A stretch of DNA of 64,000 nucleotides from Saccharococcus thermophilus (GTDB lineage Bacteria; Bacillota; Bacilli; Bacillales; Anoxybacillaceae). The position numbers and the translations under genes were made by a program. The notes beneath the pieces were generated by a model, which saw nothing but the letters and a program-made list of their open reading frames with translations, made no database searches and was not told where the DNA came from. Positions 11,419 to 21,297 of the stretch are shown one piece after another; positions within the stretch are counted from its first letter, which is position 1, and each line of letters starts with the position of its first letter. The stretch covers positions 372,001 to 436,000 of the forward strand of contig NZ_JAASRS010000001.1 of assembly GCF_011761475.1 (NCBI RefSeq), read 5' to 3'.

Positions 11419-12944
11419 TGAACGGAACGTATTTTCTGTCACTCTTAATCTTCTCCCCACTGCTTGGCATGATTCTGCTTGCGTTTGTGCCAAAAACGCA
11501 GGAGCGGACGATCAAACTGTTCGGCTTTTTATCGACGCTGCCGCCGCTTCTTTTATCGCTATTTGCCTTTTGGGAATATTTGCGAGGCTATCATCTCGAG
11601 CATTTGGCGGAAAAGCATGACTGGGTTCGCCTCGCCGATTTTCCGTTTCTTACGGAGTCGACATACTTGATTCGCTATGAGCTGAATATCGATGGCTTTT
11701 CGCTCGTGATGATCGTGTTGACATCGTTATTGGCGACGCTTGCCGCCGCCGCTTCTATTCATATTAAAAAGGAATGGAAAGGCTATTTTCTGCTTTTTCT
11801 CTTGCTGGAGATCGGCATGCTTGGCGTATTTGCGGCAGGAAATATGATTTTGTTCTTTATCTTTTTGGAAATGACGCTCGTCCCGATGTTCTTTTTAGTC
11901 GGCAAATGGGGCGGGTTTGACCGGGAGCGCGCCGCCTACAGCTACTTGCTGTACAACGGTCTTGGTTCAGCGATTTTACTCATCGTCATCCTTGTTTTAT
12001 TCGCCCGCGCCGGAACGTCGAATCTCGCGCTATTAAAAGAAATGTTGTACAATCCGGTGGCGCAAGCGCAGCTGATTGCGCCGATTTCCGGCGAGATGCG
12101 TTTATGGTTGTTTGTAGCGCTATTGATCGCCTTTGGCATCAAATTGCCGATCGTTCCGTTTCACCGCTGGATGCTGCGCGTCCACGTGGAGGCGCCGCCA
12201 TCGATTGTCATGTTGCACGCTGGTGTACTGTTAAAAATCGGGGCTTACGGTCTCATCCGTTTTGGCATCGGACTGTTTCCTGATCAGTTTCGTCATTTCG
12301 CCTTTTGGATTGCCGTGCTAGGGGTCATCAATCTATTGTATGGAGCATTTTTAGCGTTCGTGCAAAAGGAATTCAAAATGGTGCTCGCTTATTCGAGCGT
12401 TTCGCATATGGGGATTATATTGATCGGACTGGGGGCACTGAATGAAGCAGGAATGCAAGGCGCCATTTTCCAAGCGGTTTCTCACGGGTTGATTGCCGCG
12501 TTCATGTTCCTGCTTGTCAGTATTTTATACGAACGGACGAATACGACGACGATCGATCGTTTAGGCGGGCTTGCGAAAGTGATGCCGCTGACGGCGGGAT
12601 GTTTGCTCGCAGGTGCGATGGCATCGCTCGGTCTGCCGGGAATGTCGGGATTTATCAGCGAATTTACCGCCTTTCTAGGATTGTTCCAAACGAAACCGGT
12701 GGTCGCCGCGATTGGCACGCTTGGCATTATCATGGCCGCCGCTTACTTGCTGCGTGCCGTATTGAATATGACGTTTGGCCCGTCTATGCGCGAGGACGTA
12801 CAAGCGCTCGATATGAGCACGGTTGAAGCGGTTCCGGTGTTCGTTTTGCTCGCGCTCATTGTCGCTGTCGGCGTTTATCCGTACATGTTAGCGAAGCCAT
12901 TGCAAGCGGCGATTGAAATGATGTTGAACGGGTTAGGAGGGTGA
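11418..12944 (+). CDS. nuoM: NADH-quinone oxidoreductase subunit M
   Basis: Second antiporter-like proton channel. FIFLEMTLVPMFFLVGKWGG holds the key glutamate; FGIKLPIVPFHRWMLRVHVEAP and LAYSSVSHMGIILIGL follow. 508 aa, about 14 membrane segments. Ends 5 bp before the likely nuoN start. Confidence 0.96.
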   Translation: MNGTYFLSLLIFSPLLGMILLAFVPKTQERTIKLFGFLSTLPPLLLSLFAFWEYLRGYHLEHLAEKHDWVRLADFPFLTESTYLIRYELNIDGFSLVMIVLTSLLATLAAAASIHIKKEWKGYFLLFLLLEIGMLGVFAAGNMILFFIFLEMTLVPMFFLVGKWGGFDRERAAYSYLLYNGLGSAILLIVILVLFARAGTSNLALLKEMLYNPVAQAQLIAPISGEMRLWLFVALLIAFGIKLPIVPFHRWMLRVHVEAPPSIVMLHAGVLLKIGAYGLIRFGIGLFPDQFRHFAFWIAVLGVINLLYGAFLAFVQKEFKMVLAYSSVSHMGIILIGLGALNEAGMQGAIFQAVSHGLIAAFMFLLVSILYERTNTTTIDRLGGLAKVMPLTAGCLLAGAMASLGLPGMSGFISEFTAFLGLFQTKPVVAAIGTLGIIMAAAYLLRAVLNMTFGPSMREDVQALDMSTVEAVPVFVLLALIVAVGVYPYMLAKPLQAAIEMMLNGLGG

Positions 12945-12949
12945 GAGAG

Positions 12950-14458
12950 ATGAGCATGCATACATTATTGCAATATAATTGGAGCACGATGACACCGGAG
13001 TTTATCATTTTGATCACGGCGCTCATTCTCTCGCTGGCCGATTTATGGATGCCAAATGATAAAAACCGGCGCCCGCTTGCGTGGATCGCGGTGGTCGGCG
13101 TTGTCCTCGCGCTTATCGCGACCGCAGGGCTCATTCCGGCAAAACCAGTGTCGATTTTGTACGATACGTTCCACCTCGATTCTTTCAGCAAAGCGTTTAA
13201 GCTGCTGATGCTAGCCGGGGGAATGCTTTGCCTGTTGCTTGCGCTCGATTACCGCCCAAAAGAGGGGCTCTTGCATCGCGGGGAATTTTATTATTTGCTC
13301 CTTTGCGCGCTGCTTGGCGCGATGATCATGGCTTCGAGCGGAGATTTGATTACGATGTTTGTCGGCTTGGAGCTGTTATCCGTTTCCTCGTATATTTTGG
13401 CGGGAATCCGCAAAACGTCGGCGCAAGCGAACGAGTCGGCGCTGAAATATGTCATTAACGGCGGCATCGCGACAGCGATCACACTGTTTGGCATGAGCTA
13501 TATTCTCGGCCTAACCGGCACGACGAATTTGAAAGAAATGGCGGCCGAAGTGCAGAAGCTGGCAGACAGCAACTACCAATACCTATTGGCACTCGCTTTC
13601 CTGATGCTGCTTGTCGGGCTTTCGTTTAAAATTTCGTCCGTTCCGTTCCATATGTGGACACCGGACGTTTATCAAGGAGCGCCGACACCGGTGGCCGCCT
13701 TTTTAAGCGTCGTTTCGAAGACGGCCGGTTTTGTCATCCTGCTGCGGTTGTTTATCGCCATCTTTGCCGCGGCACCGGCGCACGGAAAAGATCCGTCATC
13801 GCTTTTGTTGTCGATGCAAAATTATATCGCCGTGTTAGCCGGCCTGACGATGATCATCGGCAATACGGTCGCGTTAAGACAGCGGAGTGTGAAGCGCTTG
13901 TTTGCGTATTCAAGCATCGCCCACGCCGGCTATCTCCTTGTCGGATTTGCCGCGATGTCCTGGGTGATGCTCGACTCGATCTGGTTTTATTTGCTCGCTT
14001 ATGTGCTGATGAATGTTGGCGCGTTTGCCGTCATCCAGCGCATAGCCGATGAAGCGGATTCCGACGATATCAGCCATTTTGCCGGCTTGTATCGGCGCAA
14101 TCCACTGCTGGCGGTGGCCATGGGTATTTTCCTGCTGTCGCTGGCCGGCATTCCGGGTACAGCCGGTTTCATCGGCAAGCTGAACATTTTCCTTGGCGCG
14201 CTGATGACCGAGCCGGGCCATTACGTGCTCGCAACGGTGATGATCGCGACCACGGTAATATCGTACGTCTACTATTTCGGAGTGTTTGTGCAAATTTTCT
14301 TCCGCCCCGCCGGCGAAGCCGCATCGGTCAAACTGCCGGTCGGACTGGCGATTACTGTCGTGCTTTGCGCGCTTGGCACCCTGTTGTTCGGCATCGTCCC
14401 GAGTCTGGCGTACCATGTTCTCGCCCAGTTCCAGCACTTTGGCGATTTCCTGCAATAA
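12950..14458 (+). CDS. nuoN: NADH-quinone oxidoreductase subunit N
   Basis: Third antiporter-like subunit. FVGLELLSVSSYILAGIRK, KISSVPFHMWTPDVYQGAPT and FAYSSIAHAGYLLVGFA are diagnostic. ATG 12950 is chosen because AGGAGGG sits 9 nt upstream; the GTG at 12941 directly abuts that site. About 502 aa. Last nuo gene, followed by a terminator. No nuoE, nuoF or nuoG is present anywhere in the cluster. Confidence 0.95.
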   Translation: MSMHTLLQYNWSTMTPEFIILITALILSLADLWMPNDKNRRPLAWIAVVGVVLALIATAGLIPAKPVSILYDTFHLDSFSKAFKLLMLAGGMLCLLLALDYRPKEGLLHRGEFYYLLLCALLGAMIMASSGDLITMFVGLELLSVSSYILAGIRKTSAQANESALKYVINGGIATAITLFGMSYILGLTGTTNLKEMAAEVQKLADSNYQYLLALAFLMLLVGLSFKISSVPFHMWTPDVYQGAPTPVAAFLSVVSKTAGFVILLRLFIAIFAAAPAHGKDPSSLLLSMQNYIAVLAGLTMIIGNTVALRQRSVKRLFAYSSIAHAGYLLVGFAAMSWVMLDSIWFYLLAYVLMNVGAFAVIQRIADEADSDDISHFAGLYRRNPLLAVAMGIFLLSLAGIPGTAGFIGKLNIFLGALMTEPGHYVLATVMIATTVISYVYYFGVFVQIFFRPAGEAASVKLPVGLAITVVLCALGTLLFGIVPSLAYHVLAQFQHFGDFLQ

Positions 14459-14467
14459 CGTTACAAT

Positions 14468-14493
14468 AGAAGGGGGATTTCCCCTTCTTTTTT
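14468..14493 (+). terminator. Rho-independent terminator of the nuo operon
   Basis: AGAAGGGG paired with CCCCTTCT and followed by six Ts, 10 bp after nuoN. Confidence 0.9.
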
Positions 14494-14555
14494 ATCGATG
14501 ATGATGAGTCCGCTAAACAAACAGCCAATTTAGCGGCAGAAAGAGGTGAAAAACG

Positions 14556-14798
14556 ATGATGCCAATGCTGGGCCAGCAGGCGCTAGTGAGCATTGTAGTC
14601 CATCTCGCCTTTATTGCCGTCACGTGGTGGACGCTGCAAGGGGTGCGGCTCGAGGCGATGATCAAGCCAAATCGCGTCTTTCAAGGACGCCTGCTTTACA
14701 TTTTATTGACGATTGCGATCGGTTCGACGGTCGCTAACTTTTTCCTCGACTATTTATCATGGTCGACACAACTTCCGTTTCTCTTCCGAGGCGAGTAA
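14556..14798 (+). CDS. ywzB: DUF1146 family membrane protein
   Basis: Small protein of 80 aa with two membrane segments and the family-like stretch WWTLQGVRLEAMIKPNR. In Bacillus subtilis ywzB lies just after the atp operon; here the nuo operon separates them, which supports the call. Ribosome site AGAGGTGA precedes the ATGATG start. Function unknown in the family. Confidence 0.8.
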   Translation: MMPMLGQQALVSIVVHLAFIAVTWWTLQGVRLEAMIKPNRVFQGRLLYILLTIAIGSTVANFFLDYLSWSTQLPFLFRGE

Positions 14799-14820
14799 AC
14801 TTCATTACTCGTCTTTTTTT
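14791..14820 (+). terminator. Terminator of ywzB overlapping its stop codon
   Basis: CGAGTAA pairs with TTACTCG and is followed by a T-rich tail; the TAA stop of ywzB is part of the stem. Confidence 0.88.
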
Positions 14821-14925
14821 GTCTTGTTTGATAACGCTTACATTTTTGATTTTGTCGATTTTTTTTATGTATGTTCACTTTCGATCTGGCAACAATAACA
14901 GGTAAGGAGAGGAAGGGAAACGGAT

Positions 14926-15681
14926 ATGAAAAAGAGACAAGCTTACGCCTTCACTTTTTTATTGGCGTTGTTCGCCATCGTTGCCATGTGTCAATACCGA
15001 TCGGGAGAAGCAATGGGGAACGGGTCGCTTCAGCCATTAAAAACGATCGCGCACGTCCTCGAGAATCATGGCGTTACCATTCGACAATGGACCGTTTACA
15101 CAAGAGAGTATGCCCACGATATTGAAAATGATGCAGCATTCTTCAAAAAGCTGGCGGAATTAAAAAAAGCAAACCGCGCGTTTCGTTGGTCTTTCGACAC
15201 AAACCACCATCTGAAAAAAGCAACCGGCACGTACCAACACCCCTTCTTTCAAGAAAAAATTCAGCTCATCATGACGGTCGTAAACAACCAACCACAAACG
15301 TATATCCTCTATGAAGTCAAAGGGCTAAATTGGAATGACGAAATATGGAAAGAAGTGGTCGAAAAAATAGGGAAAAAGTCGAATCAACTATTTGTGAAAC
15401 AACCTACATTTTTCACTTGTATTCAAGGCGATTTCAGTGATAATATGAAAGGTGGTTTGTTCGATTACGCCTTACATCTATTACGTGAATTTCAAGCAAA
15501 ACCAGTTGAGTCATTACAGGAAGAGTCACTCGTTTCCCTGTCTGCATATACTGGGCAGTGGGAGAACGTTCTTCCAACCAGTAGTGATCATCCAATGAAC
15601 TTACAACTAGCCCTACGAAAGAGATTGGGCGGCACGACGAGTGTCGTTGTAGGAACCCCAATCATTACGATTGAATATTAA
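14926..15681 (+). CDS. ywmB: YwmB family secreted or anchored protein
   Basis: 251 aa with an N-terminal hydrophobic signal or anchor (residues about 6-24) and no motif that I can tie to catalysis. Its place directly upstream of murA and spoIID matches ywmB in Bacillus. The family has a TATA-box-binding-like fold and is associated with sporulation genes; its role is not established. Start ATG 14926 follows AAGGAGAGGAAGGG. It ends 31 bp before murA. Confidence 0.75.
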   Translation: MKKRQAYAFTFLLALFAIVAMCQYRSGEAMGNGSLQPLKTIAHVLENHGVTIRQWTVYTREYAHDIENDAAFFKKLAELKKANRAFRWSFDTNHHLKKATGTYQHPFFQEKIQLIMTVVNNQPQTYILYEVKGLNWNDEIWKEVVEKIGKKSNQLFVKQPTFFTCIQGDFSDNMKGGLFDYALHLLREFQAKPVESLQEESLVSLSAYTGQWENVLPTSSDHPMNLQLALRKRLGGTTSVVVGTPIITIEY

Positions 15682-15712
15682 TATAGAGAAATTGGACGCG
15701 GAGGGGAATACC

Positions 15713-17020
15713 TTGGAAAAGATTATCGTCCGTGGCGGAAACCGGTTGAGCGGCACCGTGAAAGTAGAAGGAGCGAAAAATGCCGTTTTGCCTGTTATCG
15801 CTGCAACATTATTAGCGACAAAGGGAAAAAGTGTCATTCATGATGTGCCTGCTCTTTCCGATGTATATACAATCAGTGAAGTGCTTCGCTATCTAGGTGC
15901 AGAGGTAAACATAGAAGGAAATACGATCACGGTGGATGCAACACAAGAATTGAAAGTAGAAGCGCCGTTTGAATATGTGCGGAAAATGCGAGCATCGGTG
16001 CTCGTTATGGGCCCGCTTTTGGCGCGAAATGGCCGGGCCCGCGTCGCGCTTCCTGGCGGCTGTGCGATCGGTTCGCGTCCGATTGACCAACATTTAAAAG
16101 GATTCGAAGCGATGGGAGCGACCGTGAAAGTAGGCAACGGGTTTATCGATGCCGAGGTAAAAGGAAGATTGATTGGGTCAAAAATTTATTTGGATTTCCC
16201 AAGCGTTGGGGCGACCGAAAATATTATGATGGCCGCCGTGCTGGCAGAAGGCACCACCGTCATTGAAAACTGCGCCAAAGAGCCGGAAATTGTCGATTTA
16301 GCCAACTTTTTAAACGCAATGGGCGCCAAAGTGCGCGGGGCTGGAACCGGTACGATTCGCATCGAAGGAGTAGACGAATTAAGCGGTACGACACATACCG
16401 TCATTCCGGACCGTATTGAAGCAGGTACGTTTATGGTAGCAGCGGCGATTACCGGTGGAAACGTCCTTGTGCAAGGTGCCGTTCCGGAACATTTGAGTTC
16501 GCTCATTGCCAAAATGGAAGAAATGGGTGTCACCATTATCGAAGAAGAAAACGGATTACGGGTCATCGGACCGGAAAAATTAAAAGCGGTCGACATTAAA
16601 ACGATGCCGTATCCAGGCTTTCCGACAGATATGCAATCGCAAATGATGGCATTGCTTTTGAAAGCGGAAGGCACGAGCATGGTGACCGAAACGGTATTTG
16701 AAAACCGCTTTATGCATGTCGAAGAATTCCGCCGTATGAATGCCGACATTAAAATTGAAGGCCGTTCTGTCATTATTAACGGTCCTTGTCATTTGCAAGG
16801 CGCGGAAGTAGCGGCGACCGATTTGCGTGCCGCAGCGGCGTTGATCTTAGCTGGTTTGGCGGCGGAAGGCTATACGCGCGTAACGGAATTAAGACATCTC
16901 GACCGCGGTTATGTCCGCTTCCATGAAAAACTAGCAGCGCTTGGAGCCGACATCGAACGCGTCAATGAAGAAGCGGAAGCGGCGCACAAAGAAGCAAAAG
17001 TAAACGATTTGAACGTATAA
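15713..17020 (+). CDS. murA: UDP-N-acetylglucosamine 1-carboxyvinyltransferase
   Basis: First committed step of peptidoglycan synthesis: transfers enolpyruvate from PEP to UDP-GlcNAc. The catalytic Cys117 is in [20 protein letters not shown], the target site of fosfomycin. [21 protein letters not shown] and [19 protein letters not shown] complete the two-domain fold. TTG at 15713 is preceded by GGAGGGGAATACC and gives the family start MEKIIVRGG; upstream codons in the same frame are not conserved. 435 aa. Synteny points to MurAA. Confidence 0.97.
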   Translation: MEKIIVRGGNRLSGTVKVEGAKNAVLPVIAATLLATKGKSVIHDVPALSDVYTISEVLRYLGAEVNIEGNTITVDATQELKVEAPFEYVRKMRASVLVMGPLLARNGRARVALPGGCAIGSRPIDQHLKGFEAMGATVKVGNGFIDAEVKGRLIGSKIYLDFPSVGATENIMMAAVLAEGTTVIENCAKEPEIVDLANFLNAMGAKVRGAGTGTIRIEGVDELSGTTHTVIPDRIEAGTFMVAAAITGGNVLVQGAVPEHLSSLIAKMEEMGVTIIEEENGLRVIGPEKLKAVDIKTMPYPGFPTDMQSQMMALLLKAEGTSMVTETVFENRFMHVEEFRRMNADIKIEGRSVIINGPCHLQGAEVAATDLRAAAALILAGLAAEGYTRVTELRHLDRGYVRFHEKLAALGADIERVNEEAEAAHKEAKVNDLNV

Positions 17021-17025
17021 GCCGA

Positions 17026-17069
17026 AAAAACGACCGTTAGCTACATCATGTAGTGAATGGTCGTTTTTA
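17026..17069 (+). terminator. Terminator after murA
   Basis: Long imperfect stem AAAACGACC..CTACA with TGTAG..GGTCGTTTT, then Ts. An isolated copy of the GCGCCTGTCACC motif lies 14 bp further on at 17083. Confidence 0.88.
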
Positions 17070-17082
17070 TATTTTCGGTGCA

Positions 17083-17094
17083 GCGCCTGTCACC
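17083..17094 (+). repeat. CCTGTCACC motif, copy 1 of 8
   Basis: GCGCCTGTCACC in the murA-spoIID gap. It matches the core of the GGTGCCTGTCAC motif found seven more times between 28.5 and 43.1 kb. It is the only copy in the core region and has no duplicated block or gene fragment that I can see next to it. Confidence 0.6.
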
Positions 17095-17228
17095 GTGTTT
17101 CCCCGTACATATAAAATAGTTTTTCTGTTTTTTTGATGACGATTCGAAACATACATCGACAAAAAGGAGAGGCTATCGAAACAGCCCTCTATTTTTTCTG
17201 CTAAACAAGCCCCTGCTAAAAGAAGTTG

Positions 17229-17258
17229 TCATATATACTTGTCCGAGCCCATAACTAT
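17229..17258 (+). promoter_or_regulatory. Candidate SigE promoter of spoIID
   Basis: TCATATA, 14 nt, then CATAACTAT resembles the SigE pattern (ATATT-like -35, CATAcaNT -10). It lies about 117 bp before the spoIID start. spoIID is a SigE gene in Bacillus, which supports but does not prove the call. Confidence 0.5.
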
Positions 17259-17374
17259 ATAACGAACAGAAGCAAACGCAGGCACTCCCAAGGCGAACAT
17301 GAATCTCGGACCGCGCCTGGATGGGAACGATGTCCGCTTGTGCTGGAAAAATGAATAGTTGGAGGCTCGGCTAT

Positions 17375-18403
17375 ATGAAACGGATAAAACCACTTATGGC
17401 ACTTCTTGCGTGTTTATTTGCCGTCGTACTACTCGTTCCAACGATATTAGTCCTTCCATTCCATGAAGGGACAGTCGCAACATTAACAGAAGAGCTGCGC
17501 CAGCAAGAAACGGTGCAACATCCCAAAACAGTTGAAAGCGGGCCGACCGTCGAAGTCGCTGTATATCGCAGCAAACAAAAGCGCATTGATCATATTCCGC
17601 TCGAACAGTATGTCATCGGCGTCGTTGCGGCGGAAATGCCGGCCGAATTCGAGCTCGAAGCATTAAAGGCACAAGCGCTTACGGCAAGAACGTACATCGT
17701 CAGACAGCTGTTAAACGACCAGCCGATCAGCTTGCCAAAGGGAGCGAATGTGACCGATACGGTGATGCATCAAGTCTACTACAGCAATGACGAACTAAAA
17801 CGTTTATGGGGCAGCGACTACGACTGGAAAATAAAAAAGATTACGAAAGCGGTGCTAGAAACGCGCGGACAAATTTTAACGTATGACAACCAGCCGATCG
17901 AAGCGTCGTTTTTTTCGACAAGCAACGGCTATACGGAAAACTCGGAAGCATATTGGGAAAACGAATTTCCTTACTTAAAAAGCGTAGCCAGCCCGTGGGA
18001 TAAAAAATCGCCGAAATTTTATCACCAAAAGGTCATGTCGGTGGCGGAATTTGAACGCAAACTAGGAGTGAAACTGCCGGAAGACGGTTCAGTCGGCGTC
18101 ATTTTATCGCGCACGCCGGGGAAACGTGTCGATGTCGTCGAAATCAACGGCAAAAAATTTAAAGGAAGAGAAATACGCGAAAGGCTCGATTTAACCTCGA
18201 CCGATTTTACATGGGTGCGCAAAGGCGATGAAATTATCATTACGACGAAAGGATACGGCCATGGCGTCGGCATGAGCCAGTACGGAGCCAATTTTATGGC
18301 GCAGGAAGGAAAGACGTACGACCAAATCGTCAAATATTATTACCGCGGAGTGAAAATCTCTTCGGCGACCGCGTTTTTAAATAAGATGACCGCAAAAAAA
18401 TAG
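17375..18403 (+). CDS. spoIID: Stage II sporulation protein D (lytic transglycosylase)
   Basis: Mother-cell enzyme that cleaves septal peptidoglycan and drives engulfment together with SpoIIM and SpoIIP. One N-terminal membrane segment (about residues 8-24) anchors the protein. The SpoIID domain includes PLEQYVIGVVAAEMPAEFE with the catalytic glutamate region, KAQALTARTYIV and YGHGVGMSQYGANFMA. ATG 17375 has GGAGG about 10 nt upstream; the frame opens earlier at 17321 without a site. 342 aa, as in Bacillus. Confidence 0.95.
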   Translation: MKRIKPLMALLACLFAVVLLVPTILVLPFHEGTVATLTEELRQQETVQHPKTVESGPTVEVAVYRSKQKRIDHIPLEQYVIGVVAAEMPAEFELEALKAQALTARTYIVRQLLNDQPISLPKGANVTDTVMHQVYYSNDELKRLWGSDYDWKIKKITKAVLETRGQILTYDNQPIEASFFSTSNGYTENSEAYWENEFPYLKSVASPWDKKSPKFYHQKVMSVAEFERKLGVKLPEDGSVGVILSRTPGKRVDVVEINGKKFKGREIRERLDLTSTDFTWVRKGDEIIITTKGYGHGVGMSQYGANFMAQEGKTYDQIVKYYYRGVKISSATAFLNKMTAKK

Positions 18404-18428
18404 AGGCGGAAACCGTCTCTATTTTTTT
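18399..18428 (+). terminator. Terminator of spoIID
   Basis: AATAGAGGCGG paired with CCGTCTCTATT, then a run of Ts. Confidence 0.92.
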
Positions 18429-18481
18429 GCATAAAATCACAAATGTTTTCAAAAAATAAATGAAAAAAGTTGTTTTTACGT

Positions 18482-18511
18482 GTATATATTTTCCTCTTTC
18501 TGTTCAAAATG
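18482..18511 (+). promoter_or_regulatory. Candidate SigF promoter of spoIIQ
   Basis: GTATA, exactly 15 nt, then GTTCAAAATG, which fits GGNNANAMTR at nine of ten positions. spoIIQ is a forespore SigF gene in Bacillus. The predicted start would leave a very short leader before the GAGGTGA ribosome site at 18519, which lowers confidence. Confidence 0.45.
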
Positions 18512-18529
18512 GTTGCTGAGGTGATGAAT

Positions 18530-19459
18530 ATGAGAGAGGAAGAAAAGAAACCAAATTTGATCAAAAAACCAAGTTTACAGCGTTGGTGGAGAAAGCGTTG
18601 GGTATTTCCAGCTATTTATTTATCTTGCGCCGCTCTTATTTTAGCAGGAGCGCTTTGGTTCCAAAACAAGCATAACGGAAAAACAGGAAAAGATGAATCC
18701 GAATATAGCCAAAGCGGAACTTCGCAACACAATGAGCCGGCTGTTCCAGTCAACGAAGCGGTAGAAAAATTCACCATGCCAGTCCTTGATCCAAATTCCG
18801 TGGAGATTAAAACACCGTTCTACGATGACAAAGCATCGCAAGAAGAACAGGAAGCAGCTCTCGTCTTTTATGATAATACGTATCATCCAAACCGCGGAAT
18901 TGACATCATCCGCAAAGACGGCAAAACGTTTGATGTTACCGCTTCTTTAAGCGGCACGGTCACGAAAGCGGAAAAAGACCCAATTTTAGGATACGTTGTA
19001 GAAATCAACCATGAAAATGGCGTCACCACCGTTTATCAATCGCTTGCCGACGTCAAAGTAAAAGCGGGCGACAGCGTCAAACAAGGAGAGATCATCGGCA
19101 AAGCGGGGCAAAGCCAATTCAACCAAGAAGCTGGCATCCACGCCCACTTCGAAATCCGCAAGGACAGCAAGCCGGTTAATCCAATCGACTACATCGACAA
19201 ACCGCTTACGGCGCTGACGGAACAAAAAGCTGGAAATGACAATGCAACTGGAAATGCCAATACATCCGAACAAAACAACGCGACATCCACCGATGACCAA
19301 ACGAAGTCCAATCAACAGCCATCCTCGGATCAACAGATGAAATCCAATGAAGAGGCACCATCAACCGATGAAGGCACCACGACACCAAGCGAGGAAAAAC
19401 AAAATGATGCCTCTTCCTACAAAACGCCAGATGCCTCGATCGGGATGGCAAGAACGTAA
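18530..19459 (+). CDS. spoIIQ: Stage II sporulation protein Q
   Basis: Forespore membrane protein that pairs with SpoIIIAH across the septum to form the feeding-tube channel. One membrane segment at about residues 25-45, then a LytM/M23-like domain. The zinc motif is partly lost: the position normally HxGxD reads NRGIDI (His to Asn), while HAH is kept in GIHAHFEIRKDSK, so it is probably inactive as a peptidase, as in Bacillus subtilis. The C-terminal ~95 residues are low complexity, rich in Asn, Gln, Ser and Thr. ATG 18530 follows GAGGTGATGAAT. 309 aa. Confidence 0.92.
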   Translation: MREEEKKPNLIKKPSLQRWWRKRWVFPAIYLSCAALILAGALWFQNKHNGKTGKDESEYSQSGTSQHNEPAVPVNEAVEKFTMPVLDPNSVEIKTPFYDDKASQEEQEAALVFYDNTYHPNRGIDIIRKDGKTFDVTASLSGTVTKAEKDPILGYVVEINHENGVTTVYQSLADVKVKAGDSVKQGEIIGKAGQSQFNQEAGIHAHFEIRKDSKPVNPIDYIDKPLTALTEQKAGNDNATGNANTSEQNNATSTDDQTKSNQQPSSDQQMKSNEEAPSTDEGTTTPSEEKQNDASSYKTPDASIGMART

Positions 19460-19465
19460 CAAGCG

Positions 19466-19514
19466 ATCGCTTGTTTCCTTCTCACTACGCGGAAGGAGAC
19501 AAGCGATTTTTTTG
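19466..19514 (+). terminator. Terminator of spoIIQ
   Basis: ATCGCTTGTTTCCTTC pairs with GAAGGAGACAAGCGAT, followed by seven Ts. Confidence 0.92.
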
Positions 19515-19587
19515 TGGAAACAGAAAAGGAAAAACATTTCGGAAAGCGAATAGTTAGCGATAGAGTGAGGATCAGGAGGGGAGTACG

Positions 19588-21192
19588 ATGGACTATTTAT
19601 ATTATCCATATCCGTCGCAGCGGATGACGACATTCGCGTCCAATGGCATGGTGGCGACCTCACAGCCGCTCGCTGCCCAGGCCGGGTTGGACATCTTAAA
19701 AAAAGGCGGAAACGCGATCGACGCGGCGATTGCGACCGCCGCCTGCCTGACGGTCGTCGAGCCGACCTCGAACGGCATTGGCAGCGATGCGTTTGCCATC
19801 GTGTGGACGAACGGCAAGCTGTACGGATTAAACGCCAGCGGCCATTCGCCGAAGTCGATCTCGATCGAGGCGGTAAAAGAACGGGGATATCAAGAAATAC
19901 CGAAACACGGCTGGATTCCGGTCACCGTGCCCGGAGCGCCGGCAGCGTGGGCGGCGCTGTCCAAGCGGTTTGGCAAGCTGCCGCTTACGGAAGTATTAAA
20001 ACCGGCAATCGAGTATGCGGAAAACGGCTATCCGGTGTCCCCGACGTTAGGGAAGTACTGGAAGGCTGCCTTTCAAACCTATCAAAAAACATTAAAAGGT
20101 CCGGAGTTTGCCAGCTGGTTTGAAACGTTCGCGCCAAACGGGCGCGCACCGAAAATCGGCGAAAAATGGGCGTCGCAAGACCATGCCAACACGCTCCGCC
20201 TCATTGCCGAAACGAACGCGGAAAGCTTTTACCGCGGCGAATTAGCCGAGAAAATCGCCGCCTATTCCAAACAATACAACGGTTTTTTAGATCTCGATGA
20301 TTTAGCCGAGTATGAGCCGGAATGGGTCGAGCCGATCTCTGTCCATTACCGCGGTTATGACGTGTGGGAAATCCCGCCAAACGGCCAAGGCCTTGTCGCT
20401 TTAATGGCGCTCAATATCATGAAAGGATTCGCCGTTCCGGAAGTTCCGACAGTGGAAACATACCACCAGCAAATCGAGGCGATGAAGCTGGCATTTGCCG
20501 ACGGGAAGGCGTATATTGCGGACCGCCGTTGTATGCAACATCGCGTCGAGGAATTGCTGTCCGAGACGTTTGCCGAAACGAGACGAGCGCTGATTGGCGA
20601 AGAAGCGCTGTTTCCGGCGCCGGGAACGCCGCCAAAAGGAGGAACCGTATATTTAGCAACGGCGGACGGGGAAGGCAATATGGTCTCGTTTATTCAAAGC
20701 AACTATATGGGCTTTGGCTCCGGCCTGGTCGTGCCAGGCACCGGCATCGCCCTGCAAAACCGCGGCCATAACTTTGCGTTTGACGAACATCATGTCAACC
20801 GGCTGGCACCAAGGAAAAAACCGTACCATACGATCATTCCGGGATTTTTGACAAAAGGCGGCGAGCCGGTCGGACCGTTCGGCGTCATGGGTGGATTTAT
20901 GCAGCCGCAAGGGCATTTGCAAGTGATCATGAACACGATCGATTTCCATCTCAATCCGCAAGCCGCGCTCGATGCGCCAAGATGGCAATGGACAGGAGGC
21001 AAAAACGTGCTCGTCGAGCCGCATTTTCCGCGCCATATCGCCGAAGCGCTGGCGCGAAAAGGGCACGACATCCACGTTTCCCTCGATGCAGGCACGTTTG
21101 GGCGCGGACAAATCATTTGGCGCGACCCGCGTTCAGGCGTGCTGATCGGCGGAACCGAGCCGCGCACCGACGGCGCTGTCGCCGCTTGGTAA
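19588..21192 (+). CDS. Gamma-glutamyltransferase family protein (YwrD-like)
   Basis: Ntn-hydrolase that probably cleaves or transfers gamma-glutamyl groups, or acts on a related amide. ATSQPLAAQAGLDILKKGG and GNAIDAAIATAACLTVVEP open the large-subunit region. The likely autoprocessing nucleophile is Thr353 in PPKGGTVYLATADGEGN. No signal peptide is visible, unlike secreted Ggt, so it probably acts in the cytoplasm. 534 aa. ATG 19588 is preceded by GGAGGGG. It stands alone between spoIIQ and a convergent BsuPI gene. Confidence 0.88.
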   Translation: MDYLYYPYPSQRMTTFASNGMVATSQPLAAQAGLDILKKGGNAIDAAIATAACLTVVEPTSNGIGSDAFAIVWTNGKLYGLNASGHSPKSISIEAVKERGYQEIPKHGWIPVTVPGAPAAWAALSKRFGKLPLTEVLKPAIEYAENGYPVSPTLGKYWKAAFQTYQKTLKGPEFASWFETFAPNGRAPKIGEKWASQDHANTLRLIAETNAESFYRGELAEKIAAYSKQYNGFLDLDDLAEYEPEWVEPISVHYRGYDVWEIPPNGQGLVALMALNIMKGFAVPEVPTVETYHQQIEAMKLAFADGKAYIADRRCMQHRVEELLSETFAETRRALIGEEALFPAPGTPPKGGTVYLATADGEGNMVSFIQSNYMGFGSGLVVPGTGIALQNRGHNFAFDEHHVNRLAPRKKPYHTIIPGFLTKGGEPVGPFGVMGGFMQPQGHLQVIMNTIDFHLNPQAALDAPRWQWTGGKNVLVEPHFPRHIAEALARKGHDIHVSLDAGTFGRGQIIWRDPRSGVLIGGTEPRTDGAVAAW

Positions 21193-21261
21193 TTGTCGGC
21201 TGCCAGCGGAAAGCGATGGATGATCAGCCCCCGCTTCCATTAGGGAAGGCCAACGTAAGTG

Positions 21262-21292
21262 AAAAACCTGCCTGTAATGGGCAGGTTTTTTG
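21262..21292. terminator. Terminator between convergent genes
   Basis: AAACCTGCC pairs with GGCAGGTTT, flanked by A and T runs on both sides, so it can serve the plus-strand gene and the minus-strand gene. Confidence 0.88.
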
Positions 21293-21297
21293 CGCGT

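Noticed and set aside
13910-14455. 181-codon minus-strand frame opposite nuoN
   Set aside because: Charged, His/Arg-rich shadow translation of a membrane protein gene; no independent support.
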